The notes below the pieces were generated by a model. It saw only the letters and a program-made list of their open reading frames with translations, searched no databases and had not been told where the DNA came from. A program made the position numbers and the translations under genes. Positions 25,422 through 34,810 of a DNA stretch of 64,000 bases are shown piece after piece (positions within the stretch are counted from its first letter, which is position 1; every line of letters starts with the position of its first letter). The stretch is from Paenibacillus_E qinlingensis (GTDB lineage Bacteria > Bacillota > Bacilli > Paenibacillales > NBRC-103111), in contig NZ_JAQIVH010000041.1 of assembly GCF_028746185.1 (NCBI RefSeq), forward strand, positions 306,011 to 370,010, read 5' to 3'.

Positions 25422-28055
25422 TCAATTACATCTGCTATACCCGCAGTTGACACAATTCTTACACCCTTCGCTGTTCACCAGCGAAGCGGAACCGCACGAC
25501 GTGCACAGGTCCATCGCCGCGACATTCGTCGCGCTCGGAGCTATGTGCCCGTTCTGGGCAGCCGCAATCGGCGCTGCCTCAAGCACCTCACTCGTGGCGG
25601 TCACGTAGTTCCGCGCGTCGTCAGGCTCGCTCATCACTTCGTCGTGCTGCTCGAGCGCTTTAGCAACCGCATCTGCGATCGACTCGACGCGGTTGTTGCC
25701 GAATCCAATGGCGCCAGAGCCGCCAATGCCTTTCAAGTGCTTCACGAGCAGCTTCACTTTGTCACCGTGATCGCCATAACGCAAGAACAAGGAGCATACA
25801 CGGCCGAGTGCCTCGGACATCGCGAACACGTCAGACCCTGCTTTCCCTACGTTAAGGAAAATCTCGCTTGGCGTTCCGTTCATATCGTTAATCGTGATAT
25901 ACGCCATCCCGAATGGGGTATTCACTTTATAAGTCGCGCCACGTAAAATTTGCGGACGACGCTTGTATTGCTTATCGAAGACCTGCTCCGTCTTCGCATC
26001 CACATTAACCGCAAGCTTTCCAGACAGACGCGATAAGCTTTCCTCATCCACAACTGCCTCTGCCGCGACAGCTACTGGAGCTACTTCCGGCTGTGCCTCC
26101 ACTTTCACTTCTTCTTTCTTATCCGAGCTGGTGCTCAATACCTGAACATCACGACTGCCATCGCGGTAGATTGTCACGCCTTTACAACCCAAATCATATG
26201 CCAATTCATAAAGTCGTTTGGTTTCTTCAACAGTAAAATCAGCAGGGCAATTAGCCGTCTTCGAAATCGAGCTATCTACCCACGTCTGAATCGCTGCTTG
26301 TGCGCGGATATGATCCTCAGCGGACAAGCTCATCGAGGTGACGAAGTAATCAGGCAGTTCCTGATCTGGATTCGCGTCTTTCCAATTCTGCGCAATCGGC
26401 ACATACTGCTTATCAAAGCCTAGGCGACTTTGACGATAGTACTCAAATGCGAAGTAAGGCTCAATCCCAGTTGATGTGCCAACCATTGTCCCCGTACTTC
26501 CTGTTGGTGCTTGGGTAATGACCGTCACGTTACGCATACCATTCTGATGAATGGCCTCACCAACCTCAGGATATACCTCTGTCATTTTGCGCATAAAGCC
26601 GCTTTCCATGAATTTATCTTCGATAAAAGCTTGGAAGGATCCCTTCTCGCCTGCGATCTCAGATGAAGCCAGATACGCTTCTCTCGCCATGAACCCATAA
26701 ATCTTGTCCAAGAACTTGAGTGATTCCGGGCTGCCGTACCGTATTTTCAAAAGAATCATAAGCTCCGCCAAGCCCATCGTACCTAGACCTACCCTACGTT
26801 CATTTTGCTGATTCACCCGATTTTCTTCAAAATGATACGGTGTTTTGTCAATGACATTATCAAGAAAACGCGTTGAATAACGCACGACGGTACCAAGCTC
26901 TTCCCAATCAACATCATGCTTCTCAGCATCATAGAACTTCGACAGATTGATCGCTGATAAATTACAAACACCCCAAGCAGGAAGCCCCTGTTCTCCACAT
27001 GGATTCGTACAAATGATTGGATTAAAGTACCAGCTGTTGGACATCTGATTGTAATATTCCAAGAACACTACACCCGGTTCAGCCGATTTCCAAGCCGACT
27101 CAATGATCGAATGCCAAACATCACGCGCGCGAACCGTGCGATAAGGCTTAACAGCCTTGCCTAATTTCTTCCACGCGTCTAAATTACCGTCCCACAACTC
27201 ATTGTACTCTGGATCTGTCGTATCCGGGAACACCAGTTCCCACTCTAGATCCTCCTTAACAGCTTTCATAAAACCATTACTTACACATACAGATAAGTTC
27301 GCGTTCGTAATCTGCCCCATTGTAGATTTAACCGTAATGAAATCCTCCAAATCCGGATGCCAATCGTTTATCATCAGCATTAGCGCACCGCGACGGCTTC
27401 CTCCTTGCTCGATTAAGCCTGTCGTATAGCTAAATAATCCGCCCCAAGAGACTGCGCCACTGGAAGAACCATTAACACCTTTCACTACAGAACGTCTCGG
27501 ACGAAGCGATGACAGATTAATCCCAACACCACCACCGCGTGACATTATTTCCGTCATTTCGGTCAAGGTATTCATAATCCCGCCACGGCTATCCTTCGGC
27601 GAAGGAATGACATAGCAATTGAACAAAGTTAATTCATCGCTCGCATCCGCTCCTGCTGCAATACGGCCCCCGGGTACAAGCTTCCAATCGTTTAGAATAT
27701 ATCTGAATTTTTCCGTCCATTCCTGACGTTTCTCCGCTGTCTTCTCAACCGAAGCCATTGCTCCTGCTAAACGATCCCACATTTCTTCCGGTGTTTTTTC
27801 CATATTTAACGTAAGTTTCTCTACTGCAGATTCAACGGTTTCTCCACTGCGCGTTCGAACCTTCACGGTATTTCCTTCACGACTAATAATTTCACCAACC
27901 TCTTTGGCTGGGAATTTGGGATCATCTTTGGTCAATACGAGGACGGTATCCCCTACCTTCGCATGACTCGTGTCCGCATTCTTAAGTGCATAGCGATCCA
28001 GAAATATTTTCTCACTCAATCCCGTTAGCTTCTTACTCTCATACACATTCCCCAT
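25422..28055 (-). CDS. nrdJ: Adenosylcobalamin-dependent (class II) ribonucleoside-diphosphate reductase
   Basis: This enzyme makes deoxyribonucleotides using adenosylcobalamin as radical source and works with or without oxygen. A frame opens at 28094, but the ATG at 28053-28055 (MGNVYESKK) lies 9 nt after GGGAGG and is chosen, giving 877 residues. Active-site motifs include NPCGEQGLPAWGVCNLSAIN (Cys and Glu of the radical site) and APTGSTGTMVGTSTGIEPYF. A TSCPD domain follows (GATYKVNTPFGMAYITIND). The C-terminus has a Cys-rich shuttle/zinc ribbon (CTSCGSASL, then CKNCVNCGYSRC). No cobalamin riboswitch is visible upstream. It is divergent from the transaminase gene. Confidence 0.95.
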   Translation of the reverse strand: MGNVYESKKLTGLSEKIFLDRYALKNADTSHAKVGDTVLVLTKDDPKFPAKEVGEIISREGNTVKVRTRSGETVESAVEKLTLNMEKTPEEMWDRLAGAMASVEKTAEKRQEWTEKFRYILNDWKLVPGGRIAAGADASDELTLFNCYVIPSPKDSRGGIMNTLTEMTEIMSRGGGVGINLSSLRPRRSVVKGVNGSSSGAVSWGGLFSYTTGLIEQGGSRRGALMLMINDWHPDLEDFITVKSTMGQITNANLSVCVSNGFMKAVKEDLEWELVFPDTTDPEYNELWDGNLDAWKKLGKAVKPYRTVRARDVWHSIIESAWKSAEPGVVFLEYYNQMSNSWYFNPIICTNPCGEQGLPAWGVCNLSAINLSKFYDAEKHDVDWEELGTVVRYSTRFLDNVIDKTPYHFEENRVNQQNERRVGLGTMGLAELMILLKIRYGSPESLKFLDKIYGFMAREAYLASSEIAGEKGSFQAFIEDKFMESGFMRKMTEVYPEVGEAIHQNGMRNVTVITQAPTGSTGTMVGTSTGIEPYFAFEYYRQSRLGFDKQYVPIAQNWKDANPDQELPDYFVTSMSLSAEDHIRAQAAIQTWVDSSISKTANCPADFTVEETKRLYELAYDLGCKGVTIYRDGSRDVQVLSTSSDKKEEVKVEAQPEVAPVAVAAEAVVDEESLSRLSGKLAVNVDAKTEQVFDKQYKRRPQILRGATYKVNTPFGMAYITINDMNGTPSEIFLNVGKAGSDVFAMSEALGRVCSLFLRYGDHGDKVKLLVKHLKGIGGSGAIGFGNNRVESIADAVAKALEQHDEVMSEPDDARNYVTATSEVLEAAPIAAAQNGHIAPSATNVAAMDLCTSCGSASLVNSEGCKNCVNCGYSRCN

Positions 28056-28334
28056 GAACATAAGCCTCCCAATAAAGTGCAAATTCAGCTGCAATTAAGA
28101 TAATCACTACAAGAGTCGATAGCCAATAAATCTCAATATATGGTAGTGCTAAATCATTATACTACACAAGATATGGATGTACCATTGGCAAAAGAACCAA
28201 ATTCACTCTAGTCACGAATTTACTAGCTTTGACGCGTCTCTCTTCCTTTGTTAACCTATAAGTAGGATACCACATCAGGATATATTTTAGAACATATGTT
28301 CCATAAATATTTTCATACAAAGGAGCGCACCCAC

Positions 28335-29165
28335 ATGTATTTTTATAAAAACGAATTCATTCATAAAAAAGACATTCAGATTTCACCTGATGATCGCGGT
28401 TATTATTTCGGAGATGGGATTTACGAAGTGTTTCGCGTATACAATGGGCAGATTTATGAAGGCGAAGCACATATGCAGCGGCTCGAACGCACAGCAAGCG
28501 AGGTACGTCTGCAATTACCTTACAACAATGAAGAAATCATCGACATTATCAACAAGCTTATACATCATAACAACCTCATCGAAGGTACGGTTTATTTGCA
28601 AATCACTCGCGGAGAGGCCCCTCGCGCGCATCCTTTCCCGGCACAGGCAGAGCCGATTTTACTGGCCTACTGTTCTGAAGTGAAACGTCCGTTATCTACA
28701 ATTCAAAATGGTATAAAAGCCATCACTCAACCCGATATTCGCTGGCTACGTTGTGATCTCAAAACCTTGAACTTGCTTCCTAATGTACTTGCAAAACAAG
28801 CTGCGCTAGATCATGGCGTACAAGAAGTCATCTTGCATCGAGAAGGAACAGTCACCGAATGCAGCGCATCGAATCTGATGATGGTCAAAGATCATTTGCT
28901 CTACACCCATCCTGCGAATCACCTGATTCTGCATGGTATTACGCGTGCAGTGGTACTTAGATTAGCGCATGCTTTACAAGTACAAGTTAAAGAAGAACCC
29001 TTTACGACCGAGCAGCTTTTGCAAGCGGATGAAGTTTTCATAACTGGGACGACAGTTGAGATTACATCAATTCTACTAATCGATGGACAAGTCATCGGTA
29101 CGGGTACACCTGGTCCAATTACCCAGAGACTTCAAGCTGAATTTGAAAGAACCTTTCTCCAATAG
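28335..29165 (+). CDS. dat: D-amino-acid transaminase (class IV PLP aminotransferase)
   Basis: The ATG at 28335 (MYFYKNEF) has AAAGGAG 9 nt upstream, so it is preferred to the frame opening at 28296. The product has 276 residues, normal for the family. The fold-type IV motifs are DRGYYFGDGIYEVFR at the start, the PLP lysine in RCDLKTLNLLPNVLAKQ and the phosphate-binding VTECSASNLM. It interconverts D-alanine, D-glutamate and their keto acids and supplies cell-wall precursors. Branched-chain aminotransferases share the fold, but the LKTLNLLPNVLAK context favours the D-amino-acid enzyme. A terminator follows. Confidence 0.88.
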   Translation: MYFYKNEFIHKKDIQISPDDRGYYFGDGIYEVFRVYNGQIYEGEAHMQRLERTASEVRLQLPYNNEEIIDIINKLIHHNNLIEGTVYLQITRGEAPRAHPFPAQAEPILLAYCSEVKRPLSTIQNGIKAITQPDIRWLRCDLKTLNLLPNVLAKQAALDHGVQEVILHREGTVTECSASNLMMVKDHLLYTHPANHLILHGITRAVVLRLAHALQVQVKEEPFTTEQLLQADEVFITGTTVEITSILLIDGQVIGTGTPGPITQRLQAEFERTFLQ

Positions 29166-29189
29166 AAGTCGCAGACTTCACTACATTCA

Positions 29190-29238
29190 AGGGCAACCCT
29201 AGTCATCTCAAATGACCTCTAAGGTTGCTCTCTTCTTT
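29190..29238 (+). terminator. Terminator of dat
   Basis: AGGGCAACC pairs with GGTTGCTCT (one G-U), enclosing a second stem GTCAT/ATGAC, followed by CTTCTTT. It lies 25 nt past the dat stop. Confidence 0.65.
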
Positions 29239-29258
29239 ACCAACATATCTCTCCCCAA

Positions 29259-30293
29259 ATGTACTTCTTCCATTTCCCGCCAAATTTTCACAGAAAAATC
29301 ACAATTACGGATAAAACAATTGACGGAAACCCTCCGATCTCTGCCTCAACTACGCCGGCAGCTACAGCAGCCGCATCCAAAACGTACAAAATCGCGATTT
29401 CGCAAATTGTGGAACATCCATCCTTGGATGCCACACGTCAGGGTTTCCTAGCAGCACTTAAGGATGCAGGCATCGTAGAAGGCACGAACTTGAAAGTTGA
29501 TTTCAATAACGCCCAAGGTGATCAACCCAATAACTTATCCATCGCTCAAAAAATAGCTTCTGCCGACAACGATCTTGTACTTGGTATTGCAACACCTTCG
29601 GCACAGGCAGTTGTACAACAAGTGAAGAAAGCTCCGATTCTTTTCGCAGCTGTTACGGACCCTCTTGCAGCCAAAATCGTAACCAATGTGGATAAGCCAG
29701 GCGGCAATGTCTCAGGTGCTTCCGATACGAATCCAATGGCCATCGCCCAATTAATGGATTTCGTAGCAGCTAACATGCCGAAGATTAAGACAGTTGGTCT
29801 TGTCCTGAATGAAGGAGAACCCAACGCTGTCATTATGGCCAAAAATGCTGAACAATCTTTGAGTAAGCATGGCATCAAGTTAATTAAAGCACCTGTTACC
29901 AACACATCAGAAGTAAAACAAGCTGCACAATCCCTAGTTGGCCGTGTAGACGCATTCTTGATTACGCTTGATAACACAGTCGTTAGTGGTGTGGATGGTA
30001 TCATTCAAATCGCGAACGACAAGAAAATCCCGTTCTTCTCCAGTGACCGTGATACCGTTGAAAAAGGAGCTTTCGCAACCGTTGGCTTCAAATACTACGA
30101 TCATGGCTACCAAGTAGGCCAAATGGCTGTCGATATTCTCAAAAATGGGAAGAAACCTGCAGACATGAAAGTTACCGTACCTGACAAAATGGATCTCATC
30201 CTAAACCTAAAAGCAGCTAAAGCACAGGGCATCGAAGTAACGGATGCTATGAAAGCCGCAGTAAAAGATAAAGAGAAAAATATTATTCAGTAA
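29259..30293 (+). CDS. ABC transporter substrate-binding protein (TrpX/YckB-like) lacking its signal peptide
   Basis: From about residue 30 the product is a standard ABC_sub_bind protein (SKTYKIAISQIVEHPSLDAT, VLGIATPSAQAVVQQVKKAP, GGNVSGASDT and FFSSDRDTVEKGAFATVGF). The first about 40 residues, however, are not a signal peptide or lipobox. The expected Ala/Thr linker (TTPAATAAAS) is present, but the leader before it has been replaced by unrelated sequence and no ribosome site is evident. The protein could not be exported as it stands, so the gene is probably a 5'-truncated pseudogene. It precedes a frameshifted permease and an intact ATPase. Related systems import tryptophan or similar small molecules. 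Confidence 0.75.
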   Translation: MYFFHFPPNFHRKITITDKTIDGNPPISASTTPAATAAASKTYKIAISQIVEHPSLDATRQGFLAALKDAGIVEGTNLKVDFNNAQGDQPNNLSIAQKIASADNDLVLGIATPSAQAVVQQVKKAPILFAAVTDPLAAKIVTNVDKPGGNVSGASDTNPMAIAQLMDFVAANMPKIKTVGLVLNEGEPNAVIMAKNAEQSLSKHGIKLIKAPVTNTSEVKQAAQSLVGRVDAFLITLDNTVVSGVDGIIQIANDKKIPFFSSDRDTVEKGAFATVGFKYYDHGYQVGQMAVDILKNGKKPADMKVTVPDKMDLILNLKAAKAQGIEVTDAMKAAVKDKEKNIIQ

Positions 30294-30365
30294 GATTGAA
30301 AGACACTAAAGGGGTGAACGTCACTTTCGTTCATCTCTTTTTTTTCAAAGTAAGGAGGAATAAGG

Positions 30366-31276
30366 ATGATGGATTCAATGATTGGTGCCGTCGAGCTAGG
30401 CCTGCTCTATGCGTTGATGGCGCTAGGTGTTTATATTACGTTTCGTATTCTTGATTTCCCCGATCTAACCGTAGACGGGAGTTTTACAACAGGCGGAGCC
30501 ATTGCTGCAATTCTAATCGCAAATGGCTACTCACCGATTCTTGTTTGTTTAGCCGCTTTTGCTGGTGGACTTATTGCTGGCGCTTGTACAGGACTGCTTC
30601 ATACGAAGGGAAAAATTAATGGGCTTCTGTCCGGGATTCTCGATTGCCCTGTATTCAATTAATATGCGCAGCATGGGCAAGCCGAACATTTCACTTCTTG
30701 GTGTAGATACGTTGTTCACTTCCATGTCGCCAATTACCGTTGTACTGATTATTGTGATTGTATTCAAATTGTTACTTGATGCCGTTCCTGCATACCGATC
30801 TGGGTCTTGCCCTCCGTGCAACAGGTGACAACGCACGAATGATTCGCAGCTTCGGTGCCAATACGGATCGAACAACGATTCTTGGCCTGAGCTTATCAAA
30901 TGGGTTAGTCGCTTTATCCGGTGCACTCATTGCTCAGCAATCCGGCTTTGCCGACATCTCCATGGGAATCGGAATGATTGTAGTCGGACTAGCTTCTGTT
31001 ATTATTGGGGAAGCGATTTTTGGGGCTCGCTCCGTTTTCCAAGCGACACTTGCTGCTGTACTCGGTTCCATCGTGTACCGGATTGTTGTCGCGTTAGCAC
31101 TTCGAGTCGAGTGGCTGAAAGCGTCCGACTTGAAGTTAATTACCGCGATTATCGTCATTATCGCGCTCGTTCTGCCCTCTGTGCAGCGAGCGGTAAAACA
31201 AAAAGCGAATGCGAAGAAGCGCTCTGCCGAGCTCCTCGAGCTCGCGCTGCAAATGAACAAAGGAGGTGAGCGTTAA
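30366..31276 (+). pseudogene. ABC transporter permease (TrpY-like), two frameshifts
   Basis: The gene starts at ATG after AAGGAGG and reads ALMALGVYITFRILDFPDLT, typical of this permease family. It shifts frame near 30645 (continuing ALYSINMRSMGKPNISLLG in another frame) and again near 30785 (continuing FLHTDLGLALRATGDN to the TAA at 31274-31276). All three pieces together give an almost complete multi-spanning permease of about 300 residues. Unless the shifts are sequencing errors, the importer is dead. Confidence 0.85.
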
Positions 31277-32070
31277 TGCTGCAGCTCTCGAACGTTTCCA
31301 AGCTCTTTAATCCTGGTTCCGCCGATGAGAAAATTGCGCTTATCGGCATTAACCTAACCCTGAAGCCCGGTGACTTCGTCACGGTCATCGGCAGTAATGG
31401 CGCAGGCAAATCGACGCTGATGAACATCATCTCCGGCGTCATGACGCCAGACGCCGGAGAAGTACTAATCGATGGTGAAGTCATTCACCATCTGCCGGAA
31501 TACGAACGCAGCCGCTGGATCGGCCGCGTCTTTCAAGACCCCATGGCGGGGACCGCTCCTCGAATGACCATCGAGGAGAATCTCGCCATGGCTTATGCCC
31601 GCGGCAAGAAGCGCGGGCTCAGTTTCGGCACCAATGCGCGGAAGCGCGCGCTGTTCCTTGAACAGCTGCAGCGCCTCGGCATCGGCCTGGAAAGCCGTCT
31701 GCGCGCGAAAGTCGGTCTGCTCTCCGGCGGCGAGCGTCAAGCCCTCAGCTTGCTGATGGCGACGTTCACCCAGCCGCAGATTCTGCTGCTGGATGAGCAC
31801 ACTGCCGCGCTCGATCCCGCGCGGGCTGAACTCATCACACGATTGACCGAGGAAATCGTGCGCGAAATGAAGCTGACCACACTCATGGTCACGCACAATA
31901 TGGAGCAAGCGATCCGTCTCGGCAATCGGCTAATCATGATGGATAAAGGTCGCATCATTCTTGATGTGAACGAGGAACGCAAGAAGAATCTCACGGTAGC
32001 GCAGCTGCTCGGTGAGTTTGAGCACATCAGCGGTAATAAGCTAGCCGATGACCGCGTCGTACTTGGCTAA
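31276..32070 (+). CDS. ABC transporter ATP-binding protein (TrpZ-like)
   Basis: This 264-residue ATPase is intact: Walker A GSNGAGKST, Q-loop VFQDP, signature LLSGGERQA, Walker B ILLLDEHTAALDP and H-loop VTHN. Its ATG overlaps the permease TAA (TAATG) and GGAGGTGAG lies just upstream, so it was translationally coupled to the now broken permease. Its GC content is clearly higher than that of the two genes before it. It may serve another transporter or simply not yet have decayed. Confidence 0.9.
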   Translation: MLQLSNVSKLFNPGSADEKIALIGINLTLKPGDFVTVIGSNGAGKSTLMNIISGVMTPDAGEVLIDGEVIHHLPEYERSRWIGRVFQDPMAGTAPRMTIEENLAMAYARGKKRGLSFGTNARKRALFLEQLQRLGIGLESRLRAKVGLLSGGERQALSLLMATFTQPQILLLDEHTAALDPARAELITRLTEEIVREMKLTTLMVTHNMEQAIRLGNRLIMMDKGRIILDVNEERKKNLTVAQLLGEFEHISGNKLADDRVVLG

Positions 32071-32076
32071 TAGAAG

Positions 32077-32125
32077 AAGGGCAGTCCTTCACTACATGGT
32101 GAGGGGCCGCCCTTTCTTTTTCTTT
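32077..32125 (+). terminator. Terminator of the ABC operon
   Basis: AAGGGC...GCCCTT arms with further internal pairing (TCCTTCAC/GTGAGGGG) are followed by a T-rich tract right after the ATPase stop. Confidence 0.75.
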
Positions 32126-32200
32126 TTCTTTCCCTTTCCCTTTCCCTTTCTCTTTCGCTTCCTTTCTATGCCTTTCCCTGTCTTTCTCTACATTCACTGC
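32112..32200 (+). repeat. Polypyrimidine tract of CTTTCC-like units
   Basis: Almost 90 nt contain nearly only C and T on the plus strand, with repeating CTTTTT and CTTTCC units. It looks like a slippage-prone simple repeat that extends the terminator T-tract. No coding role is likely. Confidence 0.7.
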
Positions 32201-32242
32201 CTTTCTCTGCATTCCTCACCCTCTATCTCGTATTCCTCCTAA

Positions 32243-32463
32243 TAAGTGCTAAATTCCTTCAGAATCAGCTAACTGGAAAAACTCCAGTTATTTCAGAACA
32301 TTTTCGTTCAATTACTTGAATAACTGTAAATTCTACAGCTAATTCAGCAATTTCTGACCAAAATGCCGAGAATGGCTGAGATTACCTGTATATAATCCAT
32401 TTATTCCTATAAAGTCGGCCATTTCCTCTAATTTAGCTACATGAAATCCATTTATTATGCTGA
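32243..32463. other. Non-coding stretch with short hairpins
   Basis: No gene was seen. It holds a small hairpin, AACTGGA/TCCAGTT near 32270-32290, and related AACTG/CAGTT pieces, similar in style to the other AT-rich spacers of this window. Confidence 0.4.
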
Positions 32464-32498
32464 AAAGGAGCTAAGCGGATTGATCGCTTAGCTCCTTT
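32464..32498 (-). terminator. Intrinsic terminator of the beta-helix gene
   Basis: A 14-bp perfect stem, AAAGGAGCTAAGCG/CGCTTAGCTCCTTT, with a 7-nt loop is followed by TTTTC on the minus strand. It lies 45 nt after the stop at 32543. Confidence 0.88.
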
Positions 32499-32542
32499 GT
32501 TTGTGGAGTCGATGCTTGCCTTTCAACACATCACGGGCAACA

Positions 32543-34450
32543 TTAATACGTCGTCATCGTTACTTTACTAATTTGCGGATTCCACACGGAACCTGCTGTA
32601 TTGTTCCATCGCATCTTCACGTAATTCACACCTACCATGCCTGTTAGCGTATACGTATACTTCTTCCAATCCCCTGATCCACCTGATATCGCAGGTGACG
32701 CCACCGTCCACGTCGAACCATCTGGTGACGTATAAAGTGTGAAAGCCGATACGCCTTCGGATGGCCAGAAGAACGTAACCGCGCTAAAGGATTTCATTCC
32801 CGCTTGATTCCACACGATCTCTTCATTCGTCTTGGTTGTTCGCTTCGCACGGGAAGTATCGCTTTCGAATTTAGCCGTATTCAACATATCAAAACCAAGG
32901 TTAGCCGTGTGGCTGTATGTTTTGCTCCAATCGTTCAAATCATCGACTATCGTGTTACCGCTTACAGGAATCGCTCTATCTTTGGCTGGATTCGTGTTGC
33001 TAGCTCCCCAATCCGTTCCTACATTAGGACCGTATAATGGCCATGGCTTCCCGCTTAAGAATGATGGCTGAGCTGTCAGATATAAGGATGCTGGGATGTT
33101 TGAGACAGCACTGAGGGATCCCCAATTAATCGTACCACTCGTTAATTTATTAGCGCCCAGATAGTGACCAGACCCCGAAGTAGACATACTGCCGATATAA
33201 TTGCCAATCATATTTTGATTAACCGTAGACGTATTATCCGTTCCAATTTTGCCAGTAGCTTTATTCCGAAACCATGTATTGCGAGGACCCGTAGCTGTCA
33301 TAACAGGATCACCTGATTTGGAATTATCCGCATATCCTTCTCTGAAGCTGTTACCTTCAATCAAGTTCATATAGGCATAATTTGAATGAAACGCCAAATC
33401 GTTATAATCGGTATAGGGTGATTCTAACGAATTATAGCTAACAACGGAGTGGTTGGCTCCCAACTGAAGCAGGATATGATGTCGCAGATCCCACGTTTTA
33501 TTATCCGTAATCCGAACGCTTGTGGAACCATTATTTACGATCCCATACGCGTAGCCACCAACATTTTTGATAAAAGCGTCATGAACATAATTCCGTTCTA
33601 CCACGACATCCTTGCTGTTATCTATGGAAATATGTCCCCGACCGCTGAGCACAGATTCAATGTCTTTCACGTAGCTGTTCACTGTCCGATTTAAAGAGAG
33701 ATTATTGATATTCTCGATCGTTGGCTGAACCGTACGCACGAGTTTAACCTTCTCCACGCCGATATTCGGCAGCAAATTGAGCTTTTGGACCATCGGCTGT
33801 TTAGCAGCTGGATAATCTAGCCCAATCGACTTACCCAGCGTCAGGGTATTCCCTGTTTTTCCAGTGATTGTAAAAATTTGAGATTCCGTGTAGAAACTCC
33901 ATGCAAGCTTGCCCCCGGAGAGATAAAGCAGAATGTTATCATTCACATTCAGCGTGCTGGCGTCATCCACAGTTATGGTCTGACTGCCAGGAGCAGGTGA
34001 GCCTGTGACAGGTACTGGACTCCCCGTGAGGCTTCCATCAAAACGGAGCTCCGTATTCACATTCGCTGAATCACCGATCAAGAACGTTGTGTTCGTCAAC
34101 CCATTTCCGCGAATAATGATATTGCCTGTTGTGATACTGAGCGGGGTTTTAAAATAATAAGCGCCATCTGGGAAATACAAGATCCGACGACCTGAAGTGC
34201 TGTTAATCATATTCTGAACTGCGACAGAAGCATCTACACTTGGATTGTTGACAGGAACGCTATACGAAGTTACGTTGAGCGTCGTCCATCCACCTGGATC
34301 TCCCCATACGGTATTCGTATACCCAGCTGATGGGAAAATCGTGCTAGGTAAATCGCCATAATCAAATGCCAAAACCGAGAAAGGAGCAGCAACCATCAGA
34401 GCCAAGGACATGAACATACTTTTCAACCCTAATTTCGTTCTAACCTTCAT
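32543..34450 (-). CDS. Secreted right-handed beta-helix protein, probable polysaccharide lyase/hydrolase
   Basis: The start is the ATG at 34448-34450 with GAGGTGA 8 nt upstream, although the frame is open to 34507. The 635-residue product has a signal peptide (about 1-29, ending SVLAFD). It then has a pectate-lyase-3-like N-terminal strand (ASVAVQNMINS, ILYFPDGAYYF, IIRGNGLTNTTF) and a parallel beta-helix with repeated Asn-rich turns (VVVERNYVHDAF, HHILLQLGANHSVVSYN). The C-terminal about 120 residues resemble a carbohydrate-binding beta-sandwich (TLYTSPDGSTWT, VNYVKMRWNN). It probably acts on a plant-type polysaccharide outside the cell. The operon neighbours are a sugar importer and its regulator. 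The exact enzyme class is unknown. Confidence 0.82.
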   Translation of the reverse strand: MKVRTKLGLKSMFMSLALMVAAPFSVLAFDYGDLPSTIFPSAGYTNTVWGDPGGWTTLNVTSYSVPVNNPSVDASVAVQNMINSTSGRRILYFPDGAYYFKTPLSITTGNIIIRGNGLTNTTFLIGDSANVNTELRFDGSLTGSPVPVTGSPAPGSQTITVDDASTLNVNDNILLYLSGGKLAWSFYTESQIFTITGKTGNTLTLGKSIGLDYPAAKQPMVQKLNLLPNIGVEKVKLVRTVQPTIENINNLSLNRTVNSYVKDIESVLSGRGHISIDNSKDVVVERNYVHDAFIKNVGGYAYGIVNNGSTSVRITDNKTWDLRHHILLQLGANHSVVSYNSLESPYTDYNDLAFHSNYAYMNLIEGNSFREGYADNSKSGDPVMTATGPRNTWFRNKATGKIGTDNTSTVNQNMIGNYIGSMSTSGSGHYLGANKLTSGTINWGSLSAVSNIPASLYLTAQPSFLSGKPWPLYGPNVGTDWGASNTNPAKDRAIPVSGNTIVDDLNDWSKTYSHTANLGFDMLNTAKFESDTSRAKRTTKTNEEIVWNQAGMKSFSAVTFFWPSEGVSAFTLYTSPDGSTWTVASPAISGGSGDWKKYTYTLTGMVGVNYVKMRWNNTAGSVWNPQISKVTMTTY

Positions 34451-34810
34451 TCTTTCATTCACCTCATCCATTAGTTTGTAAGTAAGTGTACACTTGCCTC
34501 GGTGCAACGTAGAACGTCTTCAGATCCTCCTTTCTAACACTTCTATTATGAAAAGAAAAGAGGGCCAGACCGTTCCCCCTTGCCTTTTATAACCTCTATT
34601 TCTGTTCATCATACGATTGACGTTGCCATTCTGTTAGAGCTGAGATAGTAGGATGGGCGCTTGGTTCTGGGAGGCGTAGATCCTCTAGTTGAAGTAATAT
34701 CTCAGGCGAAATAGATGGATTTCCTGTATCTAATTTGCTCATTCTGGGACATATTTGAAGAATAAAAGGATTACTTACCACGATGTCTGACCACAGGTAT
34801 TCTACTCTTT
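34451..34810. other. Spacer between permease and beta-helix gene
   Basis: A minus-strand frame at 34596-34817 starts at GTG inside the permease end (MVKRVEYLWSDIV) and gives 73 residues. It has no clear ribosome site and no recognised family, so it is not annotated as a gene. The part just before 34450 should hold the promoter or leader of the beta-helix gene. Confidence 0.4.

Noticed and set aside
28056..28334. Cobalamin riboswitch before nrdJ
   Set aside because: No B12-box-like sequence or matching fold was seen in the divergent spacer.
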